The position numbers and the translations under genes are program-made. The notes beneath the pieces are model-generated. The model saw nothing but the letters and a program-made list of their open reading frames with translations, did not search any database and was not told the origin of the DNA. Below, piece after piece: positions 49,801-64,000 of a stretch of DNA of 64,000 nucleotides (positions within the stretch are counted from its first letter, which is position 1; every line of letters starts with the position of its first letter). Origin of the DNA: Amphiduros pacificus (lineage: Eukaryota > Annelida > Polychaeta > Phyllodocida > Hesionidae); the NCBI GenBank assembly GCA_949316495.1, contig OX439008.1, positions 14,713,532 through 14,777,531 on the forward strand, given 5' to 3'.

Positions 49801-52494
49801 GACCCTGGTGTGGACATCGTGAGGCAGTACTGTGTGTTGCTATAAATGACCTCTATTATACAACCCGGCCTGGTTGCCAATCTGCCCCGTAATCTCACAT
49901 AAGACAATCACGCCCACTAATAGACTATTGACTCGGCCATACTTTATGGGTCTACTCATCAATACTTTGAGCAAATGACGAGATTGATGTCTCCACATCA
50001 AACTCGCAAGTGTCTAAAAGATGTGTTTTTGGGTTCAATCATGCATTTGCCTACCTTTCCAAGTTTCTGAATTCAATTGTTTAATCATGCATTTGCCTAC
50101 CTTTCTAAGTTTCTGAATTCAACTGTTTAATCATCCATTTGCCTACCTTTCTAAATTTCTGAATTCAACTGTTTTATCATGCATTTGCCTACCTTTCCAG
50201 TTTCTGAATTCAAACTGTTAAATGAATGCATCTGTGTATCTTAATGTTCATGCATGTGAAGACCTTAAACATAACAAATGTTGCAAATAGACATCATATT
50301 GACTGTCACCATCCCTTATGAACCCTTTTTATGCTGTGAGGGTTCACACAGGGAGAGTTTGAAGCTCAGTCAAAAATCATTAAAAAAATAACAAACTGGA
50401 AATTTGACAAAAAAAACATTATAATTTTCACATCTAGGCTCGGAGTGACTCAGTCTAGCATACAAATGTGTCTTTTTTGCACATATATTATATCTTCTGA
50501 GTAAAGAGAAGAATAATGAGTTGAGTTGCAGTTGGCTCGTATTTAGTCTTATGCTTTAAACTACAGGTCTCTTCTTAAATCCCATCCTCATTATGTACCT
50601 GAAAAAGTTGACAAAATGTCAGTCTCAATTTAATTCCTTTTACGACCTGTAAATCAGAGCTTGAGTCTCGTAACACACTGAGCCTTTTGTATATAGAGAA
50701 CCTATTCTTAACCTTGCAAATGCCCACAGATTATCTTTTATCATTTCACAAGATATCATAAAGAAGCAAGCCTCGTTCTGAGGTGTCATCCTGCTTATCT
50801 GTCTTATGTAATTCTGAAAAGGTCAAAAGATTTGAGACAATTGCTTAACTTTATGCCATCACTCATTGTAAGTTCTTAGGATTTACGAAAAAAGGCAAAT
50901 CTTCTTAATGTTGGCTGTCTCTATTGTATACACATCTCTAACACCATTTCATGGCTGTCGTAGCTTTTCAGAAATGTCATCCTTCATGTCAGTGTGGTAT
51001 TTATTGTTTAAAGTCCTTTCAAAATAGTGTGGCATGAAAAACTGTCAAAGTTCCCCCAGACTTTTATTGTTAATAAAGTTAAAACTTATTGAAAGTTTGA
51101 TTATTGAGTGTATATGTAAGATTTTCAAGTTCTCTTTTTAAGTATGGTCAAAGTGAGACAAATAGACCTTGCCAATAGTATTAAATATTTCGACCTTATT
51201 TGTGTAGATTCATCAGGCAGACATATTCCATTAATGACCTTGATTATTCATGAAATCTCTCACGAAATCTCTCATGAAACATATAAAGATTGTATGTTGA
51301 TTTCCATTTCCTGTCAGCAGATCTGAACATGACGTCTCTTTCCACTAGACAAGTCAATGTCTTGGAAATGTGACAAAGTTGCCCATTACGAAGTTTGCAA
51401 GTTGTTGATTACGCTGACAAATATGATTGATATGAGTGTTATCCCTCGCAAACTGGTAACGGGGCTTGATTATTTGGCTAGCTAATCTGGATGTGGGTTC
51501 GGGACAGCATTTGTGGTTACGTAGAGTCTGGGGTTAAGTTACCGCTGTGCAAGTTGCATTTCGTATAATGGTTCCCCGTGGACCTGAGATTGCCATGCAT
51601 CAGATGGCGCTACTGCCCAAATCCCGCTTGATTAGACCACTTATTTACACACAGAGCGGGCCACTGTCAATGATGAACGTACCATCACTGCACCATCAAT
51701 ATCGCATCGGACGATATTCCCCTAAACGCTTACCCTTTCGGAAGCGTCACCTTAAAAGCATATGTCTTTTCCCGGAGAGTGTTCTTGGTTTTCCCATCTT
51801 TACTCTTTGCATCTCAATGTGCGAGATCAATCCTGCCAATAATTGCATTAGCTGAAAAAATCCTGACAGGGTGGTTATTTGTTAGGTCCGACGCTGCTCT
51901 CTCGGGTAGTCGGGAGCAGCGATTACTTGCTACCAGAACAGAGACACACGATTATCGGACAGTAAGGTCTGTAGGCAATCAGTGAGTTTGTTTGTCATTG
52001 TATGCTTGAGGTGGAAAGCCATCATTTCTGCATATTTGCTGATCCACAGAAGTGTGACTTTCTATTTATTGAGGAGTGGCTTCTTACACTTTGAGGTGTG
52101 GCTGCTAGCACTTTGAGGTGTGGCTTCCAATCCTGCCTCTACCCCCTTCATTTCTATTATGATTTCACCAGCTCAAACTTTCCACAAGGCTGTAAAACCA
52201 TTTATATCAATTGAAACACTAACACTATTTTGACTATAATAAAACTCATCAAAATCTCTCAAATTGGCATACAAAATTTTTAAGTACCAGAGATTAGATA
52301 TTTTTTCCAATATAATCAAGTCCTCTATAGACATTTTCCTGCATTAGACATTGGGCCTATATCACCCAATCTTAATTCATGGTTTTCAAAATGCAATATT
52401 TAATGAACCATATAACATGAATAATGTAGATGCACTTATCAACTACAAGCTTTTATAAAATTATTAATTACAAGCTTTTATAAAATGTCATTTT
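49801..52494. other. Mostly unique sequence, no gene seen
   Basis: Contains four copies of a 46-bp repeat (AATCATGCATTTGCCTACCT...) at about 50030-50215. A moderate-GC patch at 51540-51985 has no recognised product. Confidence 0.55.
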
Positions 52495-52495
52495 T

Positions 52496-52668
<173 letters not shown>

Positions 52669-55600
52669 TAATTAATTAAAACCAGGAAATCTCTTTTCAC
52701 TCTAACTTTACACTGTAATGTCAACATATCACTGCTAATATTGGTCACTTATCTGGAGATATTTCATAAATAATTTTTTTTAAATAACAGCATTCATGAA
52801 ACCTGTCTTAAGCACAGAAGAGTCTTATTCTTTCCTTGTAAATAATATGACCTTTCGCCACATCAGATTTCGTCATCATGTTGGTCGCTTTGAGTGTATT
52901 AGCTTTAAAAGTAATCTTATTGTCATACGATTTCTGGGCGATTTTGTTTGCTCAGACTTCCCCATTAAAATGTAAACTCTGTCCAAACTTTTGAATCACA
53001 TTTGAGGAGATACCTACAGTTGAAAGTTTAGAACTTTTTTCTTCAAGATGCCATGACAGACGCAGACCACAGATACAGAAGCTTTTATTGAATGCCAAAT
53101 CAGCATCTGGAAGTCCAACAAGTGACACTATTTAATATCCCCGAGTGGAATCGGCACCAAAGAATGGCACTCAATGCAACCAGAGTCTCGCCCTTTGCAA
53201 GTCCGACCGACAACAAGCTCTCCTACCCGCGTGGGGAAACAGATCTGATTTGGCTTGGCTGTCAATCTAGCACCTGCAGCCAGGCATGGTCTCTGTCTCG
53301 GTCAGATAGTTCCCTCGAAAAACTCTATAGTGTCAGAAAGCATAGATACATCCCGCCAATGAAAAGCTTATCCAATAACTGTCAGTGGGAGGTTAGATTC
53401 CACAAGGCTTATTGTATTGAACCGTGTTGGAGCTAAGACCTGACTTCGTCGGGACCGACTAATGTCTCTTGACGGCTTTTCTCCAGACAATCCCACAATG
53501 CACTGGACACTTCCCTTCCTGTTTTCACAACCAATGAAATTTCACTCTCATTCAAGAGGGATGAGAGAGTCTGGGGTCAGCAGAGGTTTGTATGGAAGGT
53601 CTCTGATTGGCTAATATTACCAATCTGTGTTGGGCCAATTCTTACTTGTTTGACAAAGACTTGCAATGGACAGACCAGCAGACTATCACTTCCTGCCATC
53701 GCTATGCCAACCACAAGTATTAAAAGATGCACAACAATTCCGACCTTGACCTTTGGGGTAAATTATCCCTCTCTTTGAATCCTTTAAAAATATCATTTAT
53801 ACCCAAACTTGCAACTATCCATTCCAATACAAACTGGTTCTTAACTGTAATAATAAATAGGTCATCATTTTTTAATGGTTTTAGTGAAGTAGGTACTTAT
53901 ATGAATAAAATTTTCTATGGGTGAAAAAATAGTGGCTGGTAATCAGTTTGTAGGGTAAGGTTTAAGTAAAATGCCAAAACGTTTTATGAAAAGTAATTTA
54001 TTCAAATTGACAGGAAATGGTTGAATGTAATCTCAAGTTCTTTGGCATGTATAATGGTCAAATTTAATATCCCTTGAAATATTATATGAGACTGGAAGAA
54101 ACAGAATCGGAAAGAGAAGTCATCTTGAACCATGGTCAAGTTTTTCATCGCATTTCACATCAAGTTATATATTGGAGAAATGATTACTTGAAATGTCATT
54201 GGAAAAGGTTATTGGAAAAAGTCAAGTAGAATATTACGTCATTTTAAGTGATACATCACATGAAATGGTTCATTTAAGTGTCACAGGAAAACGTCAAGTT
54301 AAATATCACATGTTATTTCAAAATACATATCATGAAAAAGGTAAGTATCAAAAAGCAAGATCAAGTTAAATATTATTGGATGGCTAAGAAAAAGTGAATT
54401 ACCACCACATAAATGTTATAAAACTGAGAAGATAGCTGATGGCCCAGAACTAAGGTCACCTCGTCAATACATCAATGTCATTCTATTTATTAACCTTTAC
54501 AAATCATATATGTGGTTGTTGATTAAGATTGGATGTGACTGTCAAGTTATCCACACCCACCCCCAAGAAAAAAAAGAAAGAAAATAAATAAATAAATATG
54601 CTACCATGCCCCCTGGTGGAGGTTATTGTGCTGGACATATTAGCGGCTAGCAAAGATGAGTTGATGAATTACAAGTCTACCTTGGCACAGATGGCAAGAT
54701 ACACTTTTATCATATCTACAAAGCAACATCATCATTAACTTACTAATTTGGGTGATTTAGCTAATTTGTATTGTTCATGGTACAGTGTCATAGATCTTGT
54801 ACTGCGTTCTATTAATGATGTCCTAGAATGTCTCTTGTATTAATGAAAGAACCCCCACAAATTATTGTAATTTGCAAATGCAGATCTCTTGGAAAATGTA
54901 AAAATTCTTTTTTTCAGGTTGACATGTACATAGATCAATGAGAAATGAATCAAGCTCAAATAACTCTCATAAAATGTGATATCAAATTGGCGTTTTATTT
55001 CATATATCTCTCTAAGGTTTGGAAGATATTTTTATAAATATATTCCAATAAATATACCTGCAGTTTAGTATGAACAATTGTACACATTTCCTAAATGAAC
55101 TTGTTTTTAAAAAATAATATAATTTTTTTAAACATTTGAAAAAATGCAAAACGTGTATTCCTCTAAAAAGGAAGTGGGGGATGATGTTAGATAGAAGTGT
55201 TGAGGGCTAGATTAAATGCAATCATTTCAGCTGTATTTCAACTTATTTCAGTCGCATTTCAGCCTAATCTTTCCACAAAATTTTGAGGGGAAACAAATAT
55301 TGATGACAGTAAGTATAATTTATTCTTGAATAAGGCCCTCAATCTCTGTTGACAGCAGAAATATTTCATTTTAATATTTGATACTGTAAAAGTATTTATA
55401 CTGCAGTTTAAGCAATTACCTTCTAAGCAAAGCAAATGGAAATTAAACATCTGCTAGATATTTTAGCATCTGCATCAGATCAGAGCAAGCATGTACACCC
55501 CCGTCCCATAAGATCCAGATGTGTGTCATTGTAAGTATAATGGTGAGCAGCCAAAGCCACCCACAAAAAAACCTGATGAAATCACATCTCATTGTAAATA

Positions 55601-56964
55601 GCTCTTCTCAAAGATCTCTCAATAAATAGGCTTGAAGGGATGAAGCCCGCACAACATGTCTGAAGCCCCGGCCTATCCAAATAGGCAATGTGATGTCCAT
55701 GTATACAGCAAAACATCAGACTGACATCCACATTCACATCCACATCCACATCCACTTCCTGCCACAGCATAACTTTCTCATTTGGTGCAATCCTCTGTGA
55801 GTCAGTCTTGGACATTTGGCCATATCGCATAAATATTTAGCCCCTACCCCTTTTTTTTATCTGGGGCCAGCAAAAGTCCAGACAAATTCGTTATCCTGAT
55901 TCCCGGCAGGTGGCAAAGGATGATGCCTAGTCCCAAAGAGAGGCTGAGGAATTGTGGGAGATTTTGTGCTGATGACATTTTTATGAGCACAAAATGCTAT
56001 AGATGCGACTGTGTAAGCAATGGCCGCCCTATAAACTGACCCGTCTTGTTTCCCTTTTATCCCGGCCTGTGTTAACATATACAAATACATACAGAGCTCC
56101 GACTGTTATGGAGCTCTATGCATTGTGGTCCGGGCTTATATAGGATATCAAAGCTTGATTTTATTCACACAATCTCATTGTCCGATATCCCTCTTTTTTG
56201 TCACCGCGCACAAAGCCAACAAAACACACCGACCTAATGTTCGGGATTAATATGAATTTTGATGCATTTTTACGTGTGTTTCCTGATACATAAAAGAAAG
56301 ATCAACAGGAGACTTTCACTGAAAGCAAATCTTATTACAACTTATGGTTTGCTTATCATTTTTCTTCTCTCATCCACAAACAAAATTCCCAGGATAGAAG
56401 TTTTTTAGGGAACAGCAATATATTTTTTCTTCTGTGTCCTCACATGATGTTTATTTCAATCTGAAACCAGCATTCCTTTTATTTTTGCTACACCTTGCAA
56501 AATTCTAGGAAACGAAACCTAAATATCAAATTTTGAAATGATTCTAAAGGAATCAAATTTTATAAAATAAAAATAAAAAAAATAGAAAGATCTTTTCATC
56601 GTGTGACTCAATGCGAGTGTTATGTTTTTAAGAATCAATATACAAGGAAGGTGAGACTAAGTATGGAGTCAAAACATCCAGGTGCATGCAGACAACGCTG
56701 AGCAACAGGTAGGAGGAGGCCAGACAAACGTGTCCCCCGGGGAAAGAGGTAGACAAACACAACTGTGTGCACTGTGGTGTCCCATGTCTAACACTGACCT
56801 CTTGTGTGTGCGCTCACATTGCAGGCAGACATGGTGTGACCTGGCTGAGTCTAATTAGCATCTGTCTGCGAAGGTCACCCGAGCGGGTCATCTTTGTGAC
56901 CAGAATGGAACAGTGTCAAATGTGGCAGACCTGCTCACTCCATGCAACTTCTTATATCTTGCCA
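52669..56964. other. Mostly unique sequence, no gene seen
   Basis: An open frame at 53092-53436 (114 codons) has no recognisable domain. A CTCF-like motif lies at 54607-54622. Moderate-GC patches at 53090-53460 and 55860-56230 may be regulatory, but nothing proves it. Confidence 0.5.
54607..54622 (-). promoter_or_regulatory. CTCF-like motif
   Basis: Minus strand CCTCCACCAGGGGGCA, a good match to the CCACCAGGGGGC core. Confidence 0.35.
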
Positions 56965-57440
<476 letters not shown>

Positions 57441-57857
57441 GAATCTTGAATCTTGACAATTATTTATATATTCATAATATATGCCCTAATGCAAAGAATC
57501 ACATTTGAAGACCACAAGGTCCCCATATATCAAGGCCAAGTTTGGATTTTGCTGCTAGTCATGCTAACTTTGAGATATTCATTTATATACAGAGAGCATC
57601 TGCCACTGAAGCACCCAGCATTTGTCTGGGAGGCAACATGTGGTACTGTCACATGACTGACATGTGACACTGATCATGAATACAGATAATATCATTGGTC
57701 TTTGGTTGTCGTCCTTCTGGCCTCATGCTTATGGCAACCCAATGTTGCAAGACCGTATATACTTTTCTTGATGAACCTGATTAACAAATTGTAGGAAAAT
57801 ATGATTTGCAAAAAAGGCCTCTTTTTAGATTGTACTGAATCTGAATTTGTTTCTGAA

Positions 57858-57987
<130 letters not shown>

Positions 57988-60900
57988 TGTATATATATGC
58001 CTGATTTGCCAGTGTAGTTCTTCATATTGAAATATCAGCACATCAAAACTGTATAACTTTACTGGAACCAGAACTCTCCTCAATATTTAATCATTGATAG
58101 AAAAGGATTTCAAAAAGAACAAATTCAATACAGAAAAAAACTGAACCAATTGTTAGCTAAAACAATACTAAAAATAGCAGGCCTGATCTTACATGACAAT
58201 TATACACAGAAGAAAACACCTAAATGAGGCATTACAGTTGCAAACCCTGCTATTATTTTCCGACTTCATTTTTGGCTGTCAAGCGTGGCATGTTTCCTGC
58301 CTGTTGAGTTCAGACAATGTGTGCTTTGCCCACGTGATATCACAGGTCTGGTGAAAAGGCATGTCTAAATCTGCCGAATTGTCATGTTGGCAAGAAAATG
58401 ACCTTTTTGGTCGGAGATGTCTACTTGTTCTTGCATTGTGCGATTTCCTTGCCTGTCAGCCATGATTACTCTGATGAATGATTTTAGAGGGGAGAGTTTC
58501 TACCGACACACCTTCTACTGGATGATTTTAGAGGGGAGAGTTTCTACTCATACACCTTCTCTCTGACTGCTCATTAAACAGCGAGCACGCTAAAAATCCA
58601 AACTTATAAAATAAAACAAGTACAAACATATTCAAATTACCATATCTCAAAAAAAAGTAAAAATGAGAAACCCATATTGTTTGATTCCTGTTTAATAGAA
58701 AACCCAAATGTGTATTTTAGATGTTATTCTTGGATATCTATCAAACTAGAAGTGATCAAAGCTTTGGTGTGGAATTGTACGAGGAAAGTTGCAGGAGGTC
58801 AATTTCTCTGTAGTATTTCACCACTTCCCATGAGCCTCTTTGATATCGGTATGAATCATGGCATGTAGGTTTCCCTTGATTGTCGTAGATTTTACCCAGA
58901 AATGGAGAGAGGGCAAACCAAAAAAGTAACTCCGACAGGATTTTTACACAATGATTCATGCTAGATGCACAGGCCTCCAAAATGATGCAATGAGTTTCCA
59001 AAGCCCAATTAAGCATGTAATAAAATTCTTTGTGTTCAGTTGTGTTCAATTTCTGATCATGTAAGTAGTTTTCATGTCTTTAGTCTCTTGAATACATAAG
59101 CCTGAAAACTGAGATACACATAATATTTTGAGAATGGTATGTATATATTAACACATAAATATATACGTATATAGGTATATATATATGTAAATTCTATAAT
59201 TTATATATATATTCTATCTTCATCTGTTACATTTAAGTATGTTGTATAGAATGCTCTGTCAGTTACAAGTCCTTTAAACGGGACATTTTGCGGTAATTTG
59301 TAGAACGATTGTCATTATCACTCGGCGTCTGAAAATCCTGCGTCCCCCTCCAGTCACAGACTGAGATTGGTTATGATAGAGCTTATTGCTGATAGCCCGT
59401 GTATTTCTGTCAATAACATAGCTAGCAAATCCTACCCTGGGGCTTCACTGGTGGAGAAGATACGATTGGGGACCAGCCTATTCCCCGGTCAATTTCAGCA
59501 TCACGGAAGTTGCTTGAAAAAAAAAATGATTCAGGCGAGAAAAAAAATCACAACTACCAACTGCCTTAACTGACAAGGTTACTAATGATGAGTGCTCAGT
59601 TGAGAACATTAAAGATAGGTTGACAGATCTCACTCATGTAGAAATATGCTGGCAAAATGCTCAAAGCCTGACCTCCCACCACTCAGAGATTTGACCCATA
59701 ATTTTCGTACAATATCAATAATTTGGCATGGAAAGTTTTGACAGCAGGGGGTGGTTCTTTCATATCTTTTTTCCGTGAATTCAGTCAGGGGGTGGTTCTC
59801 TCGTATCTTTTCCCATGAATTCGGCCTGATTGGCTGCATAAACCAACCTCCCATCACCAGCTTTTCTCTGGGCTAACATAATATGGCATAAAGTGTCATT
59901 TTGTACCACACACATCCGAAGTCAAACATGTATTAAATGTTCATATAAAACAAATTCTTATCTCTATTTATATCATAGTATTTTTTTAATATCAATATCT
60001 CAATGCAAAATTGTCACAAAGCCGATCAATTACAATGTCAATTTTCGATGATCTTTATTGTTTTATCACAACAAGTAATTAACCACAGACGCATGCACAG
60101 ACGCACACACAGAGCTCAATTTAACGCGTTGCAAAGAATGCGGGGGACAAAAAAAGATGAGAGAACTAGAGAAGAGACGGAAGAAAAGAATAAGTTTTAT
60201 AATTCTAATTACTTGAGGGGGATAATGATGGAAAAGTTTTACAATACAAAGACAATGTTCGTAGTGGGTTTATGTGATAATGAACCTTGTCCACAAGACA
60301 TGTTGATCACACCCACTACCTTCTACTGTCTCACACACCTCAAACATATTACTGTGTGCACTTGTCTCTTTCAACTTCAACTCTATTTCAACTCGAGGTG
60401 AATGCTGAATATAAAACTACCAAACATTAGTTCTGTTGGTTTGAGCCAGTTATTTCACATTTAAATCTAGCATCATCCTTGGAAGAAACTGGCTCTCAAC
60501 TAAAAGTTTTCACTGTTGACTGTCCTTTGATTTTCTCACTATTAAATGTGTATTAAATGGCACATAAATGCACATATTTGAAATGTTTTGGTAAAAAGAT
60601 ACCTTGTCAAGTAAGGCACATATTTTCCACTTGCTAGTTTTAAACATGAGATTTGTCTTAGATCCACATATCAACAAGAGGGGGTTCTAATAACCTGTTG
60701 ATACTTTGGTATAGATGTTTTGTGGCGGACCCATATGCCTCTTATAGATATATCCATCTCCAGACAGACAAGTAAGAATGTTGAAGAGAAGCTGAGATGG
60801 TATTACATTAATTGTGGGTTCAGATATTTGCATTTCTTCATGTCATAAGAGGCCACCTGGATGTCATCTCCATCATGTCTCAGCAGATATTATCCCCTAT

Positions 60901-62384
60901 AAAAAAGGCACACAGGTACTTCCTGCTGAGGAAAAAAGTGTCCCCTGGCATAAATCTTGGGCAGGGCATTCTCAATCATAATTGGCCTTTTGTGCGTCTG
61001 GCATTTCCAATCAAGTCGGTGTCACGCACACAAGTTTCCACTCAAAATAAATGTCACTTATCTTCTTTTGTGCACCGAGGTCTATCAGGGCCAGGACAGC
61101 TAATTTTTAGTCGGCACTCCTGCCTGAGACACAGGAAATCTTATTGAGGGACACGATAAGTCACATATGTCATGCATACAACCTTAATCCAACAAAGTTC
61201 ACTTTTTTTATTTCACTGTAGGCCCGTGCTTTGGGAAAATATGAAGCGATCATGATGAACTCCAAAGCTCTTGACAATGTCATCTACGATAATAGAGAGT
61301 CGGTAAAACACCATCGACCACCCCCTCCATCCTGACACTCAAAACAATGAACATGTCAACTTCTCACGGCACATGTCACATTTAGAAAGTGGCGGCCGGC
61401 AAATAAAGCAGACGGCTGGAGAGAGAATTGCTTGACTCGGAGGCGGGCGAGATGCGAGAACCGGCTCGAGATATGTCAACCCAAGGATACAGATGACCTT
61501 CATAATGACACAGAGAAGCCACAAGTGATAATAGCCTTGTCTAACTCCCTCATAAATCTCGCCGGGCAATCACAATATAACGGATAGGGCACCAGGGGTC
61601 GCCATAGAAATCTCGGCAATATTGCTATGCTTACTTGATTAGCACAATCTTCCAATGCTCCGAAATATTTGTCCTGTAAACCATCTCGCACCATTCATTA
61701 TAATAAACAACAGTTAATTACGTATCTTTGGATCAAGCAATGATAATAACATCCAAAAATGTACAAAATGTCATGAATGCATCTTAAACGTGGATGAGAT
61801 GTCACAATTTCTGCATCGAGTGTCTGAGCTCCGCTGTCATCCCGTCTCCATGTTTGAAGAATCCATTTTTGAAATCAATGTGTAATTAGACTTTGCCGAA
61901 TGCAATCTCGAACATGTTTGTATTAATATCTTCTGAAAAACACTCTCCTAATAGACAAAGCCGGGCAGACAAACTCCTTGTTTGATTGTGAAATAGACAG
62001 GAAGAATTCATTAAAATGATGTTTAAGCCCACAGCATGACATTTTCGAACCGATCTGGTAGATTCTAGACAGAGAAACTTGATACTGGCAATCGTTAAAT
62101 AATAAGCACATTGGTATCACAGAAATATTACCTAACATCATCAGACAATCTCATCTTTTTATGAGTAATACACCCACATGGATGAGTAATTGCTTTAAAG
62201 CTGTTTAATATTACCAAACTTTCATTGTGAGAGAATTGTATGAGCTTCAGAACACTGGAGTGCAGGGTTGCTGGCATTTTCGACCGTTCTCCTGTTTGAA
62301 CGTGGTGTGTTTGACCATGGGAAAGAATTCTGTACTCCAGTTTGTCCATGACTTGGAGAAGGAGGCCCCCAAAGTGTGACATAC
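57988..62384. other. Mostly unique sequence, no gene seen
   Basis: Two small duplications: GATGATTTTAGAGGGGAGAG twice at 58477-58560, and GGGGGTGGTTCTYTCRTATC twice at about 59747-59830. The less AT-rich stretch 61000-62400 has no exon I recognise and could hold conserved noncoding elements. Confidence 0.5.
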
Positions 62385-62990
62385 ATTCTATAGGTGCTTT
62401 ATAACACTAGCATGTGACATGCACTCTAGATGAAGGTGCTTTATATCACTAGCATGTGCCATGCACTCTAGATGAAGGTGCTTTATATCACTAGCATGTG
62501 ACATGCACTCTTTATAAAGGTACTTTATAACACTAGCATGTGACATTCACTCTATATAAAGGTACTTTATAACACTAGCATGTGACATGCACTCTATAGG
62601 TGCTTTATAACACAAGCATGTGACATGCACTCTATACAAAGGTGCTTTATAACACTAATATGTGACATGCACTCTATATAAAGGTACTTTATAACACTAG
62701 CATGTGACATGCACTCTATAGGTGATTTATAACACAAGCATGTGACATGCACTCTATAGGTGATTTACAACACAAGCATGTGCCATGCACTCTATAGGTG
62801 ATTTATAACACAAGCATGTGCCATGCACTCTATAGATGATTTACAACACAAGCATGTGACATGCACTCTACAGGTGCTTTATAACACTAGCATGTGCCAT
62901 GCACTCTATAGGTGATTTACAACACAAGCACTCTATAGGTGATTTACAACACAAGCATGTGACATGCACTCTATAGGTGCACCCTACACA
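62385..62990. repeat. 40-bp minisatellite
   Basis: Unit TAACACTAGCATGTGACATG plus CACTCTATAGGTGCTTTATA, with a 46-base form carrying ATAAAGGTAC; about 15 copies. Confidence 0.96.
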
Positions 62991-64000
62991 TAGCTGCTTT
63001 ATATTACTAGTGTATGGCATCAATTTAAAGTCCTGCGAGTTTCTGCTCAATTTTATAACACAAGTACTGCTCTGGGTCAATAATTCATATGTTGCACAGA
63101 CTTTTCTTAGTGTTTGTTTGTTTGTCACCCTTCCACCATCTTGACAACACAAAGGACAATTATTGAATCAATATCTTTTCAGTGACCCACATATGCTCAC
63201 CAAACTTCAATGACAACTGAACAACAGACATGAAGCATATATGAAACCAACAAAAAGCTGCAAAAAAAAAAAAAAAAAAAAAAAAACAGACATGAAGCAC
63301 ATAGCGCAAATTTTCATTCTCATAAAATGATTTAGCAATGGTGAAAATACAGGATTTCACCAGCATGGGGTACGATCAAGCCATAAAATTGTGCTTGTGT
63401 TATGTCCTCACACAAGCAGACGCTTTACTGGCAGAAATATAGAAATGTTCCCACTTACGCACATAATTAATTACCCAAGTAAAATGATGAAATCTCTCAA
63501 TAAAAAGGGGTCACCTGTGAAAATGGCATTTTTCTTGGATGGAAATATTAAGTCGTACATCAATTTACGAGGTACGCGCACACTTAAGTCATGGGCAACA
63601 TGTTTTATTGTGCATTTATAACACAATTTTACAGGGTCAATACAGCTCCCCAGGGAGTTCCTGTAGAGAAAAGGCTGTAAAACACACATAAACACAACTT
63701 ACAAGTCTGGATTAATAGAGTTTTGCAAGCAATTCCTCAATGAAGTCTTCCAAGTTGTTGTATCACAAAAAAAGAAAAAAAAAAACAAAAAAACAAAGGC
63801 AAAGGAATATCTTAATGACGTAACATTCCAATAAGTTTAGATGTTTGTAGCATTATTTTAGATGTGCTTTTGCGAAAAAATAAAATGGTTTTGTGAAAAT
63901 ATGTTTTTTATGTATGCATATGGAGACATACCACTGGTAACTTCTCACACCCAAACACTATGTGTCATCAGAGCGGTCGTGGATGAGGGTCAAGGTCATC
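62991..64000. other. Unique sequence to window end
   Basis: No YIPF5 upstream exon found. Contains a 25-base A-run at 63262-63286 and A-rich DNA at 63767-63800. Confidence 0.5.

Noticed and set aside
53092-53436. A 114-codon open frame
   Set aside because: No domain, no homologue recognised and no splice or promoter context.
60003-60401. A 132-codon open frame
   Set aside because: Low-complexity, no recognisable family; it lies in unique noncoding-looking DNA.

Overview
The window is eukaryotic nuclear DNA. It is AT-rich and sparsely coding, with spliceosomal GT-AG introns, many minisatellites, an intact-looking LINE and several non-autonomous DNA transposons. The mix (a YIPF5-type gene with long introns, an L2/CR1-group LINE ending in an ATT/TAA trinucleotide tail, CpG-containing MITEs in AT-rich DNA) suggests an aquatic invertebrate such as a mollusc or another lophotrochozoan. 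The species cannot be fixed from the sequence and the clade is my inference.

One host gene is recognised with confidence: the 3' part of YIPF5 (Yip1-domain protein of ER-Golgi vesicles) on the minus strand. Its exons lie at 35068-35178, 24952-25133 and 23105-23267 (last exon with stop). Together they give 151 residues covering all five expected membrane segments. The cytosolic N-terminus (about 100 residues in the human protein) was not found up to 64000, so the gene probably starts beyond the right edge. The penultimate exon is unusual: its acceptor and its donor have both been copied into tandem repeats on either side, and the adjoining 30-bp minisatellite looks descended from the exon-intron junction.

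Layout: 1-665 30-bp minisatellite; 0.7-12 kb mostly unique AT-rich DNA with a 170-bp hairpin-bearing repeat interrupted by a 415-bp TIR element; 12.1 kb (AT)n; 14.2-14.9 kb foldback-like element; 16.2-17.9 and 19.4-21.5 kb large minisatellites; 23.1-35.2 kb YIPF5 exons with intronic minisatellites (one split by a 904-bp TA-flanked MITE); 36.1-36.9 kb 44-bp minisatellite; 38.26-42.5 kb LINE on the minus strand; 42.57-43.43 kb an array of short palindromes whose arms differ in sequence from copy to copy but remain complementary; 44-50 kb further minisatellites and two TIR elements; 50-64 kb mostly unique DNA with microsatellites and a 40-bp minisatellite near 62.4-63.0 kb.

Roughly a fifth of the window is tandem repeat. 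Repeats with unit lengths divisible by three make long open frames on both strands, and these are not genes. The most interesting unexplained signal is the covarying palindrome array at 42571-43424. The second is the multiplication of splice sites around the YIPF5 exon.
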